In this document: positions 43,096 through 54,196 of the stretch, one piece after another
Position numbering within the stretch: position 1 is the stretch's first letter
Layout of the letters: each line of letters starts with the position of its first letter
Source: Chrysophaeum taylorii
Taxonomy: Eukaryota; Sar; Pelagophyceae; Pelagomonadales; Pelagomonadaceae
NCBI GenBank assembly: GCA_029834535.1
Contig: JAQMWT010000074.1
Location: 148,980 to 212,979, forward strand
DNA length: 64,000 nucleotides
Reading direction: 5' to 3'
Position numbers and translations under genes: made by a program
The notes under the pieces: model-generated
Database searches by the model: none
What the model was told of the DNA's origin: nothing
What the model saw: the letters and a program-made list of their open reading frames with translations, nothing else

Positions 43096-43617
43096 ATGGG
43101 AAACGTTTGTGAGACGACCAAGGTCGACGAGTCGAATCCGATGACGTGGGACATCGGAAAAGTGGAAGCGATGCACGCGATGTTTCGGGCCGAGGCGATG
43201 GGCTTGGATCTTTCGAAGGACGACCTCAAAAAGTTCGCGGACATCGACCTCGATTTCGACAGCGCTCTAGACCTCTTCGGCGGTTTGGCGGTTGTGTCGA
43301 ACGCGCCGATCGAAGAGAAAATTCGATTTCTCTGCCGTGTCTTCGACCTGAACAACCGCGGGTCGTTGACGTACGACGAGCTCGTGGTCGGGTTGTGGTC
43401 TGCGCTCGCTGGAACTTCTCTGTATCTTCGTCGCGGAATAATCGACGACGTCGAACCGTTTGTGATTGATGCTTTTTTGAGCGCCGCCAAGGACACGACG
43501 GAAAATCTAACCTACGACGACGTCCTGGCCTGGCTATCCCCGCGTCTCAAAGACTGCGACTCTCCGGTGAACTTTCTGAGACATTTCGATCAACAAAAAG
43601 TGCCTCGCTGCCGCTAA
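43096..43617 (+). CDS. EF-hand calcium-binding protein with N-terminal lipidation motif
   Basis: The 173-residue protein begins MGNVCETT, a classic N-myristoylation start (Gly2) with a palmitoylatable Cys5, so it is probably attached to a membrane face in the cytoplasm. One good EF-hand is present: helix KIRFLCRVF, then loop DLNNRGSLTYDE (residues 84-95) with Asp1, Asn3, Gly6 and Glu12 in place. Position 5 of the loop is Arg rather than the usual Asp/Asn/Ser, which may weaken Ca2+ binding. A degenerate second EF-like unit (about 126-147, AAKDTTENLTYDDVLAWL) follows. The layout recalls neuronal-calcium-sensor and calcineurin-B-like proteins, though it is a little short and has fewer working hands. 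Start chosen because the lipidation motif requires it. Target unknown. Confidence 0.8.
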   Translation: MGNVCETTKVDESNPMTWDIGKVEAMHAMFRAEAMGLDLSKDDLKKFADIDLDFDSALDLFGGLAVVSNAPIEEKIRFLCRVFDLNNRGSLTYDELVVGLWSALAGTSLYLRRGIIDDVEPFVIDAFLSAAKDTTENLTYDDVLAWLSPRLKDCDSPVNFLRHFDQQKVPRCR

Positions 43618-43949
43618 ACCTCAGAGAGAATATAGTGGTCCGAACCTCGTAGAGAGAGAGCGCCAAGCCGCTTAAGTCAAAGGAACGTGCGAACTCTTAT
43701 TAGATTGGCGGCGGGGGTGAGAGTGGCAAGGCGCTAGCCTACGAGAGACCGTGTTTCCACAATGGATCTTGTAGGTCTTTCCGCGTCCTCCATAGGGGTC
43801 AGTCCACAGAGCCAGTGGTTTTGCATTGACATACGCGGCGGGCGCGTCCCTAGAAGCGCTCAATCAGCTCCATGTGTATGGTCGAGCTTAGGGAGTCTTT
43901 TTTGTGACCGACCACCAATCTTGTAACACATCCCGTTGATCAAAAACTT
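43618..43949. other. Intergenic, no gene seen
   Basis: The 3' flank of the EF-hand gene. No motif recognised. Confidence 0.4.
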
Positions 43950-44207
43950 TGGGATCAAACTTGCACATTTTTGACCACCAAACTTATATCTTTTTCGTGC
44001 AAATCTAATTTAATTTGCTCAAACTTCAAAAAACAATCGCATCAAACTTGTGGTATTTGAGTCTCGCGTTGACGACGACAGGGTTTGAATTACAGCGGTG
44101 GTTGGTGGTGTCAGCGATCCTCCTTCTCCGGAGCAAGGTGGTGGTCATCTCTTGAGATCCCGCAGCTTGTATGTATTTGCCGACTTTCTCGTGCAGTGCT
44201 CGACGGT

Positions 44208-44246
<39 letters not shown>

Positions 44247-44690
44247 AGGTGTTCAGTTACGGTCGAGTGTTTATGCGGGCGTAACGGTAAGTGTTCGCGC
44301 GTTGCCGTCCCATGTCCCAGCTGGACAGCTAACTCCGGGTACGCGACGGTGAGGAACTCCTGAACGGTTAGGCGCAGTTTCTCGTTTCACGCTATTAATT
44401 AAACCCCGAGCCGATTCGCAAAGACGCTCTGCCTGCCTCGTTAAGTTTGATTGTCAAAGTTTGATCATGTGGAATTTTGATGTCCAAACTTACAATGTCT
44501 GGAATCAAACTTATTAAGTCGACCGATCAAACTTAATTAGCAACTTCTGGAGGAGTGACCAAACTTGCTTGATCAACCACTATGTAACGAATGTGATCAA
44601 ACTTGTAAAATTTTCCAGAAATATACTACACCAAATTGATCAAACTTCAAAGAAATTGACTACTGTCAGTATTGATGAAACTTGACCGAT
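43950..44690. repeat. Two clusters of the short motif ATCAAACTT around a CAG run
   Basis: Exact or near copies of (G)ATCAAACTT occur at 43954, 43978, 44018 and 44041, then again about nine times between 44444 and 44690, some inverted (AAGTTTGAT). Both clusters are AT-richer than the surroundings. Between them lies a GCA run (44211-44243) in a plus frame (44098-44352) that reads poly-glutamine. Spacing between motifs is irregular, roughly 15-45 bp, so this is not a simple tandem array. Confidence 0.75.
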
Positions 44691-44696
44691 GTATTG

Positions 44697-45239
44697 TCTT
44701 TAAATGTCGACTGCTAAGAGGGGGGTGTGTGTATTGTCTTTAAATGTCGACTACTAAGAGGGGGGTGTGTGTGGGGAGCATGAAGGGTGTGGGTGGGTTA
44801 GGGTATGTATTGTCCCTAATAATAACAATTTTCGATTTGTATGTAGTTTGTCTGTAAATGTCGACTGCTAAGAGGGGGGGGTGTGTGTGGGGAGCATGAA
44901 GGATGTGGGTGGTGTCTGTCTTAACTACTAATCGACAGATGTTTGTCTGTCTGTTTGTTTGTTTGTCTGTCTTCAAATGTCGACTGCTAAGAGGTGGGGG
45001 TGTGTGTGGGGAGCATGAAGGATGTGGGTGGGTTTGTGGGGTTAGAGGGATGTGCCTGACGGGCGGAGATAAGTACGCGGGACCTAGTCGGGGTCATCGC
45101 CGAGGCGTGGGGCAGGCGAAGAGAGGACGGGCCCCGCCCGTAGGTCGTACGCATGCTGCCGCCGGACGTATGTGCGACGAAGGGTGACGTCCTGCTGGGA
45201 TCGGGCGGCCTGGGCGGGGTTCCCCGAGGCGGCGACAGT
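44697..45239 (+). repeat. Repeated module TTTAAATGTCGACTGCTAAG (Helitron-type head sequences)
   Basis: The module TTTAAATGTCGACT(G/A)CTAAG followed by a G run, GTGTGTGTGGGGAGCATGAA and a GTGGGTGG stretch occurs four times (near 44700, 44739, 44855 and 44976) and again at 45255 and 56350. The segment 45040-45235 is nearly identical to 56415-56620. These lie just upstream of helicase copies 3 and 4 and are probably 5' parts of the same element family. Confidence 0.7.
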
Positions 45240-46049
45240 TTGTTTGTCTGTCTTTAAATGTCGACTGCTAAGAGGGGGGGGTGCGTGTGGAGAGCATGAA
45301 GTCTGTCCCTCGATTTAGGTAGGGTAAGGATCAGGTAGGCGCGAGAGTAAGGATCAGGTAGGCGCGAGAGCCAGACAGTGATCCACCAAGGCGTCTACGG
45401 CGACCTCGCAGACTATTTCCACGACCCGCGGCGGCTCTTTTAGCCAGCGCGCCATTCTCACGCCCCGTCGAAACGATGTTGTTGATGCTGACAACGCGCG
45501 CATGACCGCGGCCTTTTTTTCCCGGAGACGAGGCGTCGGAGTTCTTTTCGGCTGACTAGGCTGGGTCGGAAGACGACGCCTCGCTCTTTACAGTAGAGTT
45601 TTCAACTCCCTGACAACCAACGGCATGCTGACTTTGATCGCGAGCTTAATGTCTTTGCAACCTCGACCCGTCGCACGGCCACTGCAACGGTACCAGATAC
45701 ATGATCGATCGCGTCGTGTCACCGAGGCTCCTCCAACCTGTATCCCTTAAGGCCCGTCGACGCCAAACGATCACCAAGAGCCAGGGCCAGACGCCCCGCG
45801 AGGTCGGCGTCCTCTTTCCCAAGCCCGTCTTCTGCCACGTCCAGCTCTACGTGGCTCTCTGTCGATCGGCAACCCCGAGGAGATATACTCATCTGGGTCG
45901 ACGACTCCACCCTACCCCACACGCGCTGCGCAATACCGATAAGCCCCCTCCCGGCGTCTACACGCGCACTATAGGTGAACTTACTGGGACCAGGTGAACT
46001 TACTGGGGTTAGAGATTGGGACTAGGTGAACTTACTGGCCTGCACTTGT
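45240..46049 (+). mobile_element. Helitron-type element fragment, copy 3
   Basis: From about 45381 it carries the same frameshifted Pif1-like helicase part as copy 1 (AILTPRR block near 45450; TKSQGQTPREVGVLFPKPVF near 45770; LYVALC near 45850), ending VYTRTIG. The GTGAACTTACTGG tail and the shared end GCACTTGT (46042-46049) follow. A 22-bp stretch near 45330-45368 is duplicated (AAGGATCAGGTAGGCGCGAG). The tail ends 79 bp before the SDR start codon. Confidence 0.65.
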
Positions 46050-46128
46050 AATAATTAATTAAGTTGGGGGATAATAATATTATTGTCGCTAATAAATTTT
46101 GGGCAGTTAGTTGGGTCGCCACAACAAA

Positions 46129-46977
46129 ATGATTAAGTTTGCGACGACGACCGTGTGGCCGCTCCGTCGGGTCGCAGTGGTGCAAGGGAAGACGGTGGTA
46201 ATCACCGGCGCCTCGCAGGGGATCGGACGCGGCGTCGCTCTCAAGCTGGCGGCGCTGGGGGCGTCCGTGGTGGTTGTGGCGCGGAGCGAGGATAAACTCG
46301 AGGAGCTTGTCGCCGAAATACGCGAGACGGGCGGCGAGGCGCGGGCGATCGCGTGCGACTGCTCGGATCCCGCTGCCGTCGAGGCGGCGGACTTCGGGGC
46401 CGCCGCGCCCTGGATGGTCGTACACTGCGCCGGCGCTGGCCGCTTCCGTTTTCTCACCGAAGCGGAAGCGACGGATATCAAGTTCTGCCTAGACGCTCCA
46501 TTTCTCGCCGCTGCCCACGTCACCCGCAAGCTCCTTCCCGGTATGCTCAAGACAGGCGGCCGGCTCGTCTTTGTGCAGAGTCCCTGCGGCATTTGCCCCA
46601 TCGCCGGCGCGACGTCGTACGCGTCCGCGAGGTGGGCGCTCCAAGGCCTCTTCGAGAGCCTCGACGCCGACTGCGCCGGCTCGAAACTCAAGCCCCAGCT
46701 CGTCGTCCTCGGCGAGACCCACTCGAATTATTTCTCGAACAACCCCGGCTCGCGAGACCGCATTCCTCCACTTTCGAGGCTCCTCACGGGCGCTGCGCTT
46801 TCGGTCGACGAGGCTGCTGATGCGGTAATCCGGGCGGTCGCCTCGGGCTCTCGCATCTACTACGCCCCTTTTATGCTCCACGCGACGACCCTCCTCTACC
46901 ACTTCTTCCCCCCCGTCGTCCGCTTCCTCCTCCGCAGGACCTCAAGAGTCGACTACCGCGCGATGATTAACGAATGA
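46129..46977 (+). CDS. Short-chain dehydrogenase/reductase with Arg in place of the catalytic Lys
   Basis: The 282-residue product (ATG at 46129; the frame extends six codons upstream only to a TTG) is a classical SDR. It has the NAD(P)-binding TGASQGIG (26-33), a VVHCAGAG block (97-104, the usual NAG), the catalytic Ser region VFVQSPCG (148-154, S151) and Tyr at SYASAR (163-168). In the family the last motif is YxxxK; here it is YxxxR (Y164, R168), as the codon AGG shows. Lys normally lowers the Tyr pKa and holds the cofactor ribose, so activity may be altered. A hydrophobic stretch near 245-268 could associate with membranes, as in sphingolipid- and steroid-type SDRs. The substrate cannot be told. 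A Helitron-type tail ends 79 bp upstream. Confidence 0.85.
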   Translation: MIKFATTTVWPLRRVAVVQGKTVVITGASQGIGRGVALKLAALGASVVVVARSEDKLEELVAEIRETGGEARAIACDCSDPAAVEAADFGAAAPWMVVHCAGAGRFRFLTEAEATDIKFCLDAPFLAAAHVTRKLLPGMLKTGGRLVFVQSPCGICPIAGATSYASARWALQGLFESLDADCAGSKLKPQLVVLGETHSNYFSNNPGSRDRIPPLSRLLTGAALSVDEAADAVIRAVASGSRIYYAPFMLHATTLLYHFFPPVVRFLLRRTSRVDYRAMINE

Positions 46978-47100
46978 ATGAATAAATGAATTCGAAAGCT
47001 TAACACTAGGCTCTTCGAACACGAAACCCTCGTGAAAACCGGCAATACTATGACTTTTGAAGGTCACGCACCCGATCTGTCGCCATCGCCGCTCAAGATT
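46978..47100. other. 3' flank of the SDR gene
   Basis: AATAAA at 46981-46986 follows the stop codon almost at once. If functional it would give a very short 3' UTR. No other feature. Confidence 0.3.
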
Positions 47101-47830
47101 TTGCTACCGCCGAGGTTCGCGGCGAGACGGAGAACTTGATGCGAGATCTCCGACCAGAGCGCGGCTGGCGAGGCCAAGACTATCGCCAATCGGTTTGGCG
47201 ACCGTCGAGTACGAGGCCATCGCTACACACCCCCAATTCCTCGAGTGGCTGGGCCGGCGAAGCTGTCCGTCGACGGCCAGTCAGCGATCCGTCGTGGCCT
47301 CCACTCTCCGACTGTCTCCAAATGGATCCAGAGACCGCGCTCGACGCGGCGTCGGAGGGAGGGGCAGTCCTACGTTGGCGTCACTCGACGAGACGTCGAC
47401 GCTCCGGGGTGGCCTTCGATCGATGGTGGAACTCGCGCACCTACCTTGAAGGTTTACGATGCCGCTTCTTCAACACGAAATGCCGCGCCGATCTCGTGCC
47501 AACGGAATCTTTTTCCGCCACGAGTTCTGCGGCCAAGCGCCACGGAGGACGCCTCGCCGCGCTCAGCGATGACGTTCAAGGAGCGTTGATGCAGGCGGCG
47601 ATGGAGCACCGTCGCCGCGGCCGTTGCGAAGGCCATGCCGTACGACGACGCCAAGGCCCTGAAAGTCAAACTTGTCGTCAACCAGAGGCTAAGGAATCAG
47701 TGGTGGGTTCCAAGCGCAGCCTGAATTATTGGACAAAGAAAGTCGATAGACGTCTAACTGGCCACTTTGCTGCTCCATGGGCCACCCGAGTCGCAACTCC
47801 CGCACTCGTGATTCTATGCTGCTCTATTTC
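47101..47830 (+). repeat. Decayed coding repeat fragment (related to 24.1 kb and to the 14.4-17.1 kb repeat)
   Basis: The first 180 bp share blocks with 24130-24245. One plus frame runs 232 codons (47136-47834), but the protein-like blocks jump between frames (VAGPAKLSVDGQSAIRR near 47242; SLNYWTKKVDRRLTGHF near 47715). A piece EAKTIANRFGD near 47170 resembles the ESQAIASRFSD block of the 14.4-17.1 kb repeat. Broken; function unknown. Confidence 0.45.
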
Positions 47831-48234
47831 CTAGAGCCCCGGTGATGCGCGCGAACCGGCTGCTCGAGTGTACGTACAAAAGAAATCCAGAGATTTAATC
47901 AAAAAAACGCATGAAAGCGAAACCACCCGACACTGTGGTTCCTCCGGAGAGTAACTCCTGACCAGCACACGGTGCGAAGTCGATAATATGGGCGGCTGGT
48001 TGGCCGTCGGCAACGGCCGTCTGCCCGCGTCGTCAATCGGAAAGAAAAGGCCCATGTCTTCTAAAATAAAGGCGCCTCCCGCCGCTTCATCCACATCCTC
48101 GTCGTATTATTCGCTGGCGTCGAGCTCGAAAAAAGCGCCAGCCTCGAATAAAAAAACGTCGAACGATTTTGCTTTGAGCCAACCGGAGATTCAAGCCGTC
48201 GTCGTAGCCGATGAATATCCACCCAGTCCCTAGT
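47831..48234. other. Intergenic, weak serine-rich frame
   Basis: A plus frame 47988-48233 (81 codons, Ser/Ala/Lys-rich) has an ATG and a stop but no motif. Not called as a gene. Confidence 0.3.
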
Positions 48235-49440
48235 TTTCTTTCTGCGGCCATCCTTTGAATTCGCATCCGAGACGACGGCCTCAATCTCGCCTGGAATCAT
48301 CATCCAATAGGCCGGCCGGCCGGCCGGCCGGCCCCAGGTTCTCCCTCGATGTGAGCGACGACTCGCTGGCCAACAATTGACAATCGAAGACACCTGGTCT
48401 CGTTTCGCCTGCCCTTTGCTCGCTTTGCGGCCAGAGCAGCCCCGGCCTTTTTCCTCCTTGAACTCAGCGTCGCTCACGAGGTGCCGAGCGTCCATGCGCT
48501 CCTCTGTCGCCGTACCAAGCACCGGCGGCGGCCGTCGCCGCGGAACAAAAGAGGCTCGACCATCAAAACGTCCGCCTATCCATTTACTGTCGATCTGCTT
48601 TAGATGCTTGGCTAACAAGGTATCATTCTGAACCAGACTGGCCGACCAGTGCGTCCTTTGTCGAAGTGAAGAAGAACTTGGGCTCGAGGTCACCAATCTC
48701 CATTCCGTGGTTGTAGCGAGAGCAAAGTTGCTGACGAGCGTCTTGCGTCGACCACTGTTGTTGCTACTCCTACGGAGCTTGGGGAGCGAGTTCTTTCTTT
48801 CCAACTCCGCGAGCGTGGTGTTTGTCCATCCAGCTCCTGGTTGCTGACACCTTCTCGATGGCATCCAAGGTCATCTTCGTTTACGGCTCGTCGATCGAGC
48901 GCCGCCGCCGCCGCCGCGATCGTTTCGGCATTTTTTTGTTTCGCGCACGGTGCCGATCGATCGCTGCTTGGGGACGAGCGGCGGCTTTCGCCTTGTGTAG
49001 TCCAGCCGCCCCATTATTCGCGCTGCTTCAATCACGGCCGTCACAGTCTTGTCTTCGTGCTGGTCGAGACACGGACCGGGGGCGAATTTCCTTCCACAAC
49101 TACCACCTTTGTCTGTTCCTTCGGCAGCAGCGGTGGCTCGGCGCTGACGCTCGACAGCATGCGCATCGGCCCTATCTCGGCGGACGACGCTTGCCAAGGC
49201 CGCCGCTGCGTTGTCGGTCGTCCCGAAAACAGCACCTGCAGCGAACGTCACCAATCGCCGAAAATTCCGTCCGCCGAACCATAAAGCTTCGCATACACGC
49301 CACGGATCGAGGATGCTCTGGATGTTGCTGAAGCGGGCTGCAATAGCCTGGGATTCGGCGCGCGCGGTCTGGTCGGTGGCGCCCACCACGGTCTCGAACT
49401 CAACGGTCGATTCGGAGCTACGATCTCGCTCCTTGCGCCC
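48235..49440 (-). repeat. Decayed coiled-coil-coding repeat, copy D (inverted partner of 15.9-17.1 kb)
   Basis: Read on the minus strand it repeats, in order, the copy C blocks: ESQAIAARFSNIQSILDPW (near 49370-49315), TAVIEAARIM...LDYTRRKPPLVPKQRS (near 49025-48960), SSNNSGRRKTLVSNFALAT (near 48775-48720), GGRFDGRA (near 48565) and YWMMIPGEIEAVVSDANSKD (near 48310-48250). Differences are scattered substitutions and small indels. A GGCC run (48311-48333) interrupts it. This copy lacks the upstream coiled-coil part. Confidence 0.65.
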
Positions 49441-49449
49441 CTCGAAAAG

Positions 49450-49596
49450 TGTGAGGACCTCACTTACCCCTTTTTCCTTTTCCTTCTTTTCCAGCACCTG
49501 TGTGAGGAAGCTATGACACTTACCCCTGCACCACGTATCCAGTATCCTTACGTGTTTCTCTTATCGCTAGTCTAACGCCTCATTCCATTCGTAACA
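49450..49596 (+). repeat. 5' LTR of copia element 1
   Basis: 147 bp from TGTGAGGACCTCACTTACCC to CATTCCATTCGTAACA. The next three interior bases are TGG, the complement of a tRNA CCA end, as expected for a primer-binding site. Confidence 0.85.
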
Positions 49597-50877
49597 TGGC
49601 AGCAGTGTTCGTTCGTTTCGATCGAACCTGTGCTTGCCTTCGCGGCGACTCCTCCTCGGCTTCAGTTCATTGCTACGTGTTCGGTTCGTTGTCGTCTATC
49701 ATGTCCTCGATCGAAATTCAAGCTAGCAAGCTTTCGCACAAACTTGATGCCTTCAGCGGTGCGCGACATCTTTTCCACCACTGGCCACGTCTTCTCGCGA
49801 ACATGATCATCTCTACCGGCGATCACATTATCTCGAACAACGATCCTTGTACTAGCATCTCAGCATCTCGCTGCTCTGAAGAAGACTTTCGCGTCAAGCA
49901 ACAACGTTGATATCCATGAAAACCGCGACATGAACTTCACGCGAACAACATGACAACCGCAACATGAACTTCACGCGACTTTACAAGCGCATTACCGATG
50001 TCTACATGGGCCGTGGGGATCGCGTAGCGAACTTCCTCAACAAGTTCATCATCGGAGTATACAAGTTGCTCAGCATTGTACCTATCACCGGCGTTCACGT
50101 TGCTCGGCATTGTACCTGATCCGACGCACCCTCGAGTGTGTCCTCGCATTTGACTACGTGCATCGTGCTTCAAGCCTTACTGGCTTTGTTTTATCGTCTC
50201 GCGTTTCGTACCGATGAATGTGGTTGTACCCTTGAGAAGTTCAACAACAACCAATTTCGATGGCATGCACAACCACTTCCGCCGCGCTATCCGCCGCGTC
50301 GTCAGCCACGACTTCAGACTCTTCCAACTGACCTACCCTAGACGCTCCCCTTTCCAAACAACCTGGCTCTACTCGATTCCGACGCACTACCCAATGTCCT
50401 TTTGGCGGCTGCTGCAAGGATCATCACTTTAAGGGGGACTGCCGCAAGTTTCAAAGTTCCTAGCTATTCCACGACAACGCCCTACCCACCATCGCCGTTC
50501 TTCTCAACAGCGCAACACTTCCAATGACTCCAAAAACACCCAACAACACCAACCCAAACCCACCACCACTAACACTACCTTTTCTGCTCCTATGCCTACT
50601 CCCACCTTGACTAATTCTAGTTCCACTCCGCCGCTTTTCTTAATACCACCACCTATTACACCCCCCTTCACCGCCTTAAACGGCCACACCCACCGTCTCA
50701 CATACACTTCCCGATTCTCTATCTTATCATCTTTGCACCTTTCTGCCAATCAAGATATTTCCAAGTCAGCGTGTGTACCGCCGAATGTCTGATGCAAGCA
50801 CATCAACAACCCCATCCCACGGAAGGCCCTCGTTTTTTTGTTTTTAGCTCCCATTGCACAGGCGCCCTTCGTTCTGT

Positions 50878-51092
50878 ATTATCCGCTATTCGTTGCTCCA
50901 CCCCTCGTTCTGTATTTTACCCTCGTCGTTGCTCCTCTCCTCGTTCTGTCTTTTCACCTCGTCGTTGCTCCCCTCCTGGTTCTGTATTTCGCTTATTCGT
51001 TGCTCCACTCCCCGTTGTGCATTTTCAGCTATTCGTTGGTCCACTCCCCGTTCTACATTTTCACCTATTCGTTGATCCACTCCTCGTTGTGC
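50878..51092 (+). repeat. Degenerate tandem repeat inside copia element 1
   Basis: About six to seven units of roughly 30 bp built around TTCGTTGCTCCACTCCTCGT-TCTGTATTTTCA. It does not look like a standard retrotransposon coding part. Confidence 0.75.
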
Positions 51093-52592
51093 TTGTCGGT
51101 TTTTGGTAAAACCAGCGAATCACGTTCCATCGCGCATTTCACCTGCCACAACTAAGCTGTGCCTGTCAATTTTTCGCGTGCGCAGTTTTCGTGCTTCCTA
51201 TGTGGTTGGATCGCTCATCTTCGGGATCCTGGACAGACGCTTCTTTGCCGTGTGATTTGTGGTTCTCCTTCACGCACTTTTTCGCCGCTTTTCTGACCTT
51301 TAAAATTCGGTTTTACTATCGACGTGAATTCCGTGCTCAGCACCCGCGACGCTATCTGCAATGTTCTTACGAGCCACTGCGACGCTATCTGCAAGCTCTC
51401 TGCAACGTTCTTACGTGCCACAACTGTTTTGCCACTGTCGCCAACTTCTACCGCAGTCTATTCGAGTATGACGAACGAAGCTCGCCGCTTGCTCCTCCAA
51501 CGTTGGCCCATATGGCAACTTCGTTCTTGCGAATGCGAAAACGGGCCACTTTCTTATCTGTCACAGCAGGCTGGCATACAGCAGCCTGGTCTACCCGTGT
51601 TCGTTCCTTACACCGCTGGCGCGTCCGAAGTCTTCCATCTTCGCGTACAGGACGCGGTCGTGCCCATGGCAACTTGCTCGCGCCACAACAACCAAACACC
51701 CAACGTTCGCATCAACCCTGTTTACGCCTGTTTTTTGCTTCAGTCGCCTCTGACCATCGTCATAACCTGGTCACCATACAACATATCTGCCCAAAGGCAA
51801 CGTTCTCATCAGACGTCTGGTACACCGCCATCATATGTACCAGCCCGTGTTTCCGCTATCTTTGCCCCGCTGCGATCCTCAGTGGCAACAATCGTCTAAC
51901 GCACGTCATCCCAGGCACTTTTGTCGCTATTGTTCTTCAGACCTCGATTTTGCTGACAGTTTCACTAACCCGATTTCCTGCAATGTCAACCACCGAAGGA
52001 ACTTCAACGTTGTTCTGACTTTCTCGAATCACGCTTCCAAGCTCTCGTCTATTGTTGCCCCATTGTCACCTGTTCCTGCTGTTGCCCGATTGTCACCTGT
52101 TCTTCCGCTATTCTTCCGCTGTTGCCCCCTTGTCCGCTGTTGCCCCCTTGCCCCTTGTTTGATGAGAATGCGCCGGTTTCGCTGGGACTGATCACCCCAT
52201 CACGTGAACCGACCATTCTACGAGCTCGAGAGAAAACAACAGAAAGTGCAAAAGAAAGTCGCGCCAAACGGAGCCGACCGCGCAAAGTCGACCAAAGCGC
52301 ATTACAACAACAAACAAACTTTCATACTGGCGTTTGTCAACAACGCAATGTCGATTCTGTTTCATCCTGTCACGATGTTGATTCTGTTTCCTCTGTCGCT
52401 TCTGTTTCCTCCTGTAACTCTTTGTATGTCTCTTCTGTTAGCTTTCGTTTGTTAGTTCATTGTGTCTTCCTTCCCCTTTGTTTAGCTAACACCCTTGTTG
52501 ATCCCCATGCACACGTTTATTACTCTGCTTCCGAAGAGTCCTGGCTGGTTGCAAGCCATCGCTAAAGAATACAGCTCTCTTGGTCAGCTTGG

Positions 52593-53286
52593 TTGCTGGG
52601 ATGTTATTCGCCTTCCTTCGATGATGATGATGTTTCTGGCAACATTTGCACCCTCAAGTGGATCCTCCGCAAGAAGTATGACTCTGGCCGCTTCAAATCG
52701 TACAAGGCTCGCCTCGTTGTCCGCGGTTACACGCAGGTTCACGGCATTGCTTACCACGACACGTGCCGTCCTGTAGATGTCATCTCTGCTTTCATACAAG
52801 CCCCTGTCTGGCGTTGCTGTTCATGACTGGGATTTGCATAAGTTGGATGTCAACTCCGCTTTTATTCAAGCTCCCATTGACGAAGACATCTATGTCTGGC
52901 CACCCGAAGGCTATGCTCCTCGCCAACCCACCGATGGTTCCAAAATCATTTACACGCTCCGTCGCTCTTGGTATGGTTGCAAACAAGCTTGTCGTAATTG
53001 GTGGCTTTATTTGGCACGCTTTCTCGTCAATGACTGTGGCTTCGTCCGCGGATCTGGTGACACTTGCCATTACAAGCTCGTGCTCAATTCTACCGTCCTT
53101 CTACGTCTCGTTCTGGTCGTTGATGATCTTCTTGTGGCGCACCCTCGTCATTGCATTGGCCATTACCAAGCCTTTTTCCTCCGTTTCCGCGCTTTCACTG
53201 ACGTCAATGAACTTGAGCTCACCTCTTACGTTGGTCTTCGCATTACGCGTGATCGCCCTCGGAGAACCCTCACTCTTGACCAATAA
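52593..53286 (+). pseudogene. Copia reverse-transcriptase domain, frameshifted
   Basis: The first frame (52593 on) gives KSYKARLVVRGYTQVHGIAY. After a break near 52780 the second frame gives LDVNSAFIQAPIDEDIYVW, RRSWYGCKQACRNWW and LVLVVDDLLVAH. These are the copia RT blocks in the right order and spacing. The catalytic box reads VVDD instead of Y(V/A)DD, and SLYGLKQ reads SWYGCKQ. Together with the frameshift, these make activity unlikely. Confidence 0.85.
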
Positions 53287-53629
53287 TCCCATGCTATACG
53301 TGAAATCCTTACCGAACATCGCTTCATCAACAGTAAACCCGAACTGACTCCGGCTCCCAAAGGTCTTCATCTTTCTGCGGCTGATTGTCCGGCTCCTGGT
53401 TCTCCAGATCACATTTTCATGGCACGCATCCCTTTTCGCCGTATTGTTGGCTGTGTCCTCTTCATCTCCATCATGACTCGCCCTGATATCACTTGGTCCG
53501 TCAATCAGCGTGCGCGTTTTTCCCACAATCCTGGTAAATAAACCCCACTGGCACGCTATATCCCACACTCTGCGTTATCTCAACGGTTCTCAGGATCTTG
53601 CCCTTATTTTTGGTCGCGATTCTCCCCTT

Positions 53630-53830
53630 CGTCTCTCTGGTTATTTATTCCGACTCCAGCTGGGCCGACGACCCTGATGACCGCGACTCTACAACTGGTT
53701 TTTGTTTTCTCCTTGCTGGCTCTATATGATAGCCTACTGCTCCCGCTCGCAGTACTTACTTGCTCGCTCTTCTTTTGAAGCTGAATTGGTCGCTCTTTAC
53801 GCCGCCGCTACTGCTGAGCTCTCTTTAGGC
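53630..53830 (+). pseudogene. Copia RNase H fragment with a premature stop
   Basis: The plus strand reads YSDSSWADDPDDRDSTTGFC, LLAGSI, a TGA, and then CSRSQYLLARSSFEAELVAL. This is the typical copia RNase H order (YSD.DWA, DRKST.G, SSTEAE-like). The stop codon and neighbouring frameshifts break it. Confidence 0.75.
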
Positions 53831-54196
53831 TCCTCAAACTTTTTTTGATGACTTTGATCTCCCTCGTCACACGGTACTACCAATGTATGTCGATAACAGA
53901 ACCACCGTCACCCAAGTCCGTCCGTCTCCATTGTCTCACACGGCGCACCCGTCATATTGACATTTGCTTTTACAGTACCGCCGAATATTATCATCATCGC
54001 AACCACATCATTGATCTCCAACACACTCCCCGCCTTGACAATCTTAGCGATATTTTTTCACCCGCGGCGCTCCTTCCTTCCTCCGGCTTGGTGACTTCGT
54101 TACCTCACTTCGTGACTGACTTCACCCTGATCTCTGTTGTTTTCCTTCTTGCCACAATGCCTTTCCTGACGTCTGTCTTCCTTCAAGCTTCTCCTC

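Noticed and set aside
44098-44352. Plus frame with a glutamine run as a poly-Q gene
   Set aside because: Apart from the CAG microsatellite there is no protein-like feature, and the run is read as poly-Ala in another frame.
51191-52018. A 275-codon plus frame inside copia element 1 as a host gene
   Set aside because: It lies between the LTRs, has no family motif, and knuckle-like pieces appear in another frame, so it is retroelement interior.
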